From Paenibacillus sp. S150 (GTDB lineage Bacteria; Bacillota; Bacilli; Paenibacillales; Paenibacillaceae), in assembly GCF_019352175.1 (NCBI RefSeq), contig NZ_JACBYI010000027.1, positions 25,600 to 89,599 of the forward strand: a stretch of DNA of 64,000 nucleotides. Reading direction: 5' to 3'. Positions 61,555 to 64,000 of this stretch are shown piece by piece. The notes beneath the pieces are model-generated. The model searched no databases, had not been told where the DNA came from, and saw nothing but the letters and a program-made list of their open reading frames with translations. The position numbers and the translations under genes were made by a program. The stretch's first letter is position 1; every line of letters starts with the position of its first letter.

Positions 61555-61853
61555 GTGACGAAGAGAGTAAGCGCAAGCAAGCGGATCTTAACAGGGAAGG
61601 TGTGCCGGAGACTGAGAGCACCCACATGAGACGGTTTGCGCCGAAGTTCACTTCCGAGTCGGCCTCTGAAGTACACTGCTGCAGCAGTTATGTGTAGGAT
61701 GGCCCGCGCTCCGCGTTACCGGGTGTAGACAGAATTGATCCTTGCCTGGACGGCATTTTTCAGTGCTTGGGCAGCTGAGCAATCAGGGGGATTGATTTCT
61801 AAATTAGGGTGGTACCACGGCTCCTCGTCCCTTGCGGCGGGGGCCTTTTTTGC
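61555..61853 (+). ncRNA. T-box leader, phenylalanine specifier (TTC)
   Basis: GTGACGAAGAGAGTAAGCGC opens stem I. Its GCGCAA pairs with TTGCGC just before GAAG-TTC-A, which puts TTC (61647-61649) in the specifier loop. A later GAAGTACAC could be misread as a Tyr specifier but is outside the paired loop. The T-box sequence AGGGTGGTACCACGG is near 61807, followed by a hairpin and TTTTTT. Uncharged tRNA-Phe should induce aroF. Confidence 0.88.
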
Positions 61854-61894
61854 GTTCATGGTTCAAATCAGTTACAAGAAGGAGTGGAAAGGTA

Positions 61895-62971
61895 ATGAGC
61901 AACGTGGAATTGGATGAGCTGAGAGCCCGTCTGGATGGGATCAATGGGCAGCTGCTGGAGCTGATCTCAGAGCGGGCCCGGATAGTACAGGAAATTGGAG
62001 CTGTCAAAGAAAAGCAGGGTGTGCCGAAGTTCGACCCTGAGCGGGAAAAACAGATGCTGGAGAAACTGGTGGCGGGCAACAAGGGACCTTTCACAAGCGG
62101 GACGATCCGCACCCTCTTCAAGCAGATTTTCTCCGCATCTCTTGATCTGCAGAGTACGGAGCACAAGAAATCCCTGCTGGTGGCCCGGAAAAACCATGCC
62201 GAGGATACGGTTATCGTTCTTCCGGGGAACGTTACCGTCGGCGGATCATCCTCGCTGATGGTTGCAGGTCCCTGCTCTGTGGAGAGTGAGCTGCAGACAC
62301 GTACGGTTGCCGCTGCCCTGCAGCAGGCCGGTGTTAAGGTTATGCGCGGCGGTGCCTTCAAGCCCCGGACCTCGCCTTATGATTTCCAGGGGCTTGGAAT
62401 GGACGGCCTGAGAATTTTGCGGGAAGCGGCCTCGGAGTATGGTCTTCTGACCATCAGTGAAATTGTAGACCCCCGCCATATTGAAGAGGCTCTTGATTAT
62501 GTGGATGTGATTCAGGTTGGCGCGCGCAATATGCACAACTTCGAGCTGCTCAAAGCAGTGGGAGAAGTGAACAAGCCGGTGCTGCTGAAGCGCGGGTTGT
62601 CGGCAACGCTGGATGAGTTCGTCCATGCGGCCGAATATATTATGTCCCGCGGCAATATGGAGATTATGCTGATTGAACGCGGCATCCGCACCTATGAGAA
62701 ATCGACCCGCAATACGCTGGATATTTCGGCTGTGCCGATTCTCAAGCAGGAGTGCCATTTGCCGGTGCTGGTTGATGTGACCCACTCTACCGGACGCAAG
62801 GACATTCTGATCCCTTGTGCCAAGGCCGCGCTCGCGGCAGGAGCCGACGGTATCATGGTGGAGGTGCATCCCGATCCGGCCACAGCGCTGTCCGATGCTG
62901 CACAGCAGCTCAATATCCCGGAATTCAATAACTTTTTCAATGAAGTGAAGGCTTCCGGACTGTACCGCTGA
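61895..62971 (+). CDS. aroF: Chorismate mutase/DAHP synthase fusion
   Basis: The protein is 358 residues. The start at 61895 follows AGAAGGAGTGG. The N-terminal AroQ chorismate mutase domain (about 1-90; ELRARLDGINGQLLELISER) also serves as allosteric domain in this class. The DAHP synthase barrel (about 105-358) has AGPCSVES, RGGAFKPRTSPYDFQG, VGARNMHNFELL and MVEVHPDPATALSD. It catalyses the first step of the shikimate pathway, condensing PEP and erythrose-4-phosphate. The Phe T-box adds control by aromatic amino acid supply to enzyme feedback. Confidence 0.96.
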   Translation: MSNVELDELRARLDGINGQLLELISERARIVQEIGAVKEKQGVPKFDPEREKQMLEKLVAGNKGPFTSGTIRTLFKQIFSASLDLQSTEHKKSLLVARKNHAEDTVIVLPGNVTVGGSSSLMVAGPCSVESELQTRTVAAALQQAGVKVMRGGAFKPRTSPYDFQGLGMDGLRILREAASEYGLLTISEIVDPRHIEEALDYVDVIQVGARNMHNFELLKAVGEVNKPVLLKRGLSATLDEFVHAAEYIMSRGNMEIMLIERGIRTYEKSTRNTLDISAVPILKQECHLPVLVDVTHSTGRKDILIPCAKAALAAGADGIMVEVHPDPATALSDAAQQLNIPEFNNFFNEVKASGLYR

Positions 62972-62980
62972 ATCGGCCAG

Positions 62981-63012
62981 AACCGGTCAATTCATGAGCT
63001 GACCGGTTTTCA
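62981..63012 (+). terminator. Terminator of aroF
   Basis: AACCGGTCA and TGACCGGTT form a 9-bp stem with a 10-base loop, then TTC. The T tract is short. Confidence 0.75.
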
Positions 63013-63030
63013 ATGGAGAAATTTAAAGAG

Positions 63031-63166
63031 ATGTACGAGGCTGCGAGGGTCATCAACACGAATACGGGCGGCAGGCGGAAAGCCGTCTGCCAGGTGTGAG
63101 TACAGGCGGTGCCTCGCAGGACTTATATATAGAGGAAAGGACCCTTTGTGGAGGGTTCTTTTTTTT
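63031..63166 (+). ncRNA. Candidate structured RNA with its own terminator
   Basis: CTGCGAGG (63041-63048) and CCTCGCAG (63112-63119) form a perfect closing helix. Inside, GGCAGGCGG (63070-63078) and CCGTCTGCC (63083-63091) form a 9-bp stem with an AAAG loop. A terminator GGACCCT/AGGGTTC with eight T ends it at about 63166. No gene follows in the same direction, so it looks like a stand-alone small RNA or orphan riboswitch-like element. No known riboswitch class or tRNA was recognised. Confidence 0.5.
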
Positions 63167-63266
63167 AAAAGATAAGAATTTATAGGTTTCACGCTATACA
63201 TTAGCCTTATCTTTCCCGCTGAAACGGATACCGTCCTTATAAGGACGGCGAAGCCGTTTCCACTTG
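63164..63266 (+). repeat. Repeat module A, copy directly behind the RNA terminator
   Basis: AAAAGATAAGAATTTATAGG through GCCGTTTCCACTTG, with the CCGTCCTTATAAGGACGG hairpin intact. It starts at the T run of the preceding terminator and has no MITE, so it is an empty target site. Confidence 0.88.
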
Positions 63267-63686
63267 CGCAGGATAGACGTAGGCTTTTGGAGTGTACGCT
63301 CCGCGAACAGAGCGTTGTCCGGGTCGCAGTGTTCTCCAGATTTATTTCATTCCCCTTAGGAGCTGCGAGGAAATGAGTCCCGCTTTTGTTGACAAAATCT
63401 CCACGGTTTTGGGAGTTTTGTCAACAATGTAGCGGTACTTTATTTCGTCGCAGTCTCTTAGCGGTGAAAATCCGGAGACCCAGGCGGCCGCTGCCGCTGT
63501 TCCGCGGGTCCGTCCGCTTCGCTTCGCTGTTTAAGCGGGAGGCGGTTCTGTCATCTTTAAAAAACACAATAAAGAAACTTAATGTATAGGAATGGAACCG
63601 GCTTATATGAAATGAACCGGCGAACCTGAACAAGCTGATGGAACGCAAGGAAGAGATTCATAGGGGACTGAAGCGAAGTGTAAAAA
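63267..63686 (+). repeat. Repeat module B, copy 3
   Basis: This is nearly colinear with 25641-26048, including the TTGTTGACAAAA/TTTTGTCAACAA hairpin at 63386-63427, where both arms carry four A or T and pair perfectly. In the 25.7-kb copy one T is missing. Confidence 0.85.
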
Positions 63687-63873
63687 GTAACACTAATGGG
63701 CTGGAATCCTGGCTTTAACGGGCTTTAGTGGGATTTTGTACACTTAATGGAGGCCCGCTCCCCCCATACGGCTGATTTCAGCCGAATTAGTTATACTTTT
63801 TCCCACTAGGGATGATCCGGAATCCGAATGCGGTGGATTAGTTATCCTTTTTACCACTAAAATGTCTGCCCTT
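63687..63873 (+). repeat. Repeat module C, copy 4, truncated
   Basis: It matches other module C copies up to CTGCCCTT and then stops abruptly where a different sequence begins. It preserves the uninterrupted CACTAAAATG junction used by the IS200-like element in copy 2. Confidence 0.85.
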
Positions 63874-64000
63874 GGTAGCGTCAAGAAGTTTGTGTAATTA
63901 TCTTTAAAGGTTGTAGGATATCCATTGGGACAATGGATAGGAATGGTTTTCAAGGGTCAGGGGGGATCCCCCCTGCGAAAATTTCCTTTCATATCCAGTT
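63874..64000 (-). mobile_element. Possible IS end cutting module C
   Basis: From about 63874 the repeat is replaced by GGTAGCGTCAAGAAGTTTGT. Read on the minus strand it ends ACACAAACTTCTTGACGCTA, which resembles terminal repeats of IS256-type elements. Only 127 bases are in the window and no transposase can be read, so the family is tentative. Confidence 0.35.

Noticed and set aside
61665..61680. TAC in GAAGTACAC as a tyrosine specifier of the aroF T-box
   Set aside because: It lies outside the loop defined by the GCGCAA/TTGCGC helix; TTC at 61647 is in the right position.
63041..63119. Possible tRNA gene (about 79 bases with paired ends)
   Set aside because: It lacks the T-arm GGTTCGAATCC-type sequence and an anticodon stem-loop in the right place. 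The helices fit a different structure.

Overview
The window looks like a chromosomal segment of a Paenibacillus-type firmicute. The evidence is the cdaR-glmM-glmS order with a glmS ribozyme, two T-box leaders, strong AGGAGG ribosome binding sites, secreted glycoside hydrolases, YesM/YesN-type two-component genes beside sugar ABC transporters, and small extracytoplasmic proteins. Most genes are moderately GC-rich. An AT-rich island at about 7.1-11.4 kb stands out as probably acquired. No rRNA, tRNA or CRISPR array was seen.

Layout: 0-5 kb holds cell-wall amino-sugar synthesis (cdaR end, glmM, glmS ribozyme, glmS). 5.6-7.3 kb has a TetR regulator with a methionine aminopeptidase and a broken XRE regulator. 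7.6-11.4 kb is a compact MFS exporter plus two tandem ATP-grasp ligases, a candidate small-peptide biosynthesis unit. 11.6-18.2 kb has a three-domain secreted polysaccharide lyase-like protein, then a two-component system divergent from a fused MacB-like ABC protein. 18.3-25.1 kb has an LLM flavin monooxygenase, a 26-residue hydrophobic toxin-like peptide, a bicupin oxalate decarboxylase, a MidA-like methyltransferase, and a Gln T-box in front of a frameshifted glnS. 25.2-27.8 kb is a gene-poor repeat field with a MITE and an IS200-like insertion. 27.9-36.7 kb has mntH with an MntR-like box, then a LacI-controlled sugar ABC importer with GH30 and GH5 glycosidases. 36.8-43.7 kb has a second sugar ABC importer divergent from a YesM/YesN two-component system. 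43.8-47.3 kb has an HD-GYP protein, a cell-wall amidase, and a TIR-domain protein with a small partner gene. 47.4-48.3 kb is another repeat field. 48.3-56.6 kb is an organosulfur-type cluster: LLM monooxygenase, SsuB, two SsuC-like permeases, an AprA-like flavoprotein, an AprB-like ferredoxin, a binding protein, a hydrolase and a 39-residue peptide. 56.9-63 kb has a small exported protein, a gpx remnant, an MpsC-like protein, a receiver protein, a hybrid kinase, and Phe T-box-controlled aroF. The end is a structured RNA candidate and a third repeat field cut by a possible IS end.

The strongest candidates for undescribed biology are: (i) the TIR-coiled coil-sensor gene with its 79-residue partner; (ii) the MFS/ATP-grasp/ATP-grasp island; (iii) an Ssu transporter wired to an AprAB-like flavoprotein-ferredoxin pair; and (iv) a modular interspersed repeat family that sits directly behind intrinsic terminators and carries a MITE with an exact 5-bp target duplication and empty sites visible in the same window.

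All functions are read from motifs by eye; no search or folding program was run.
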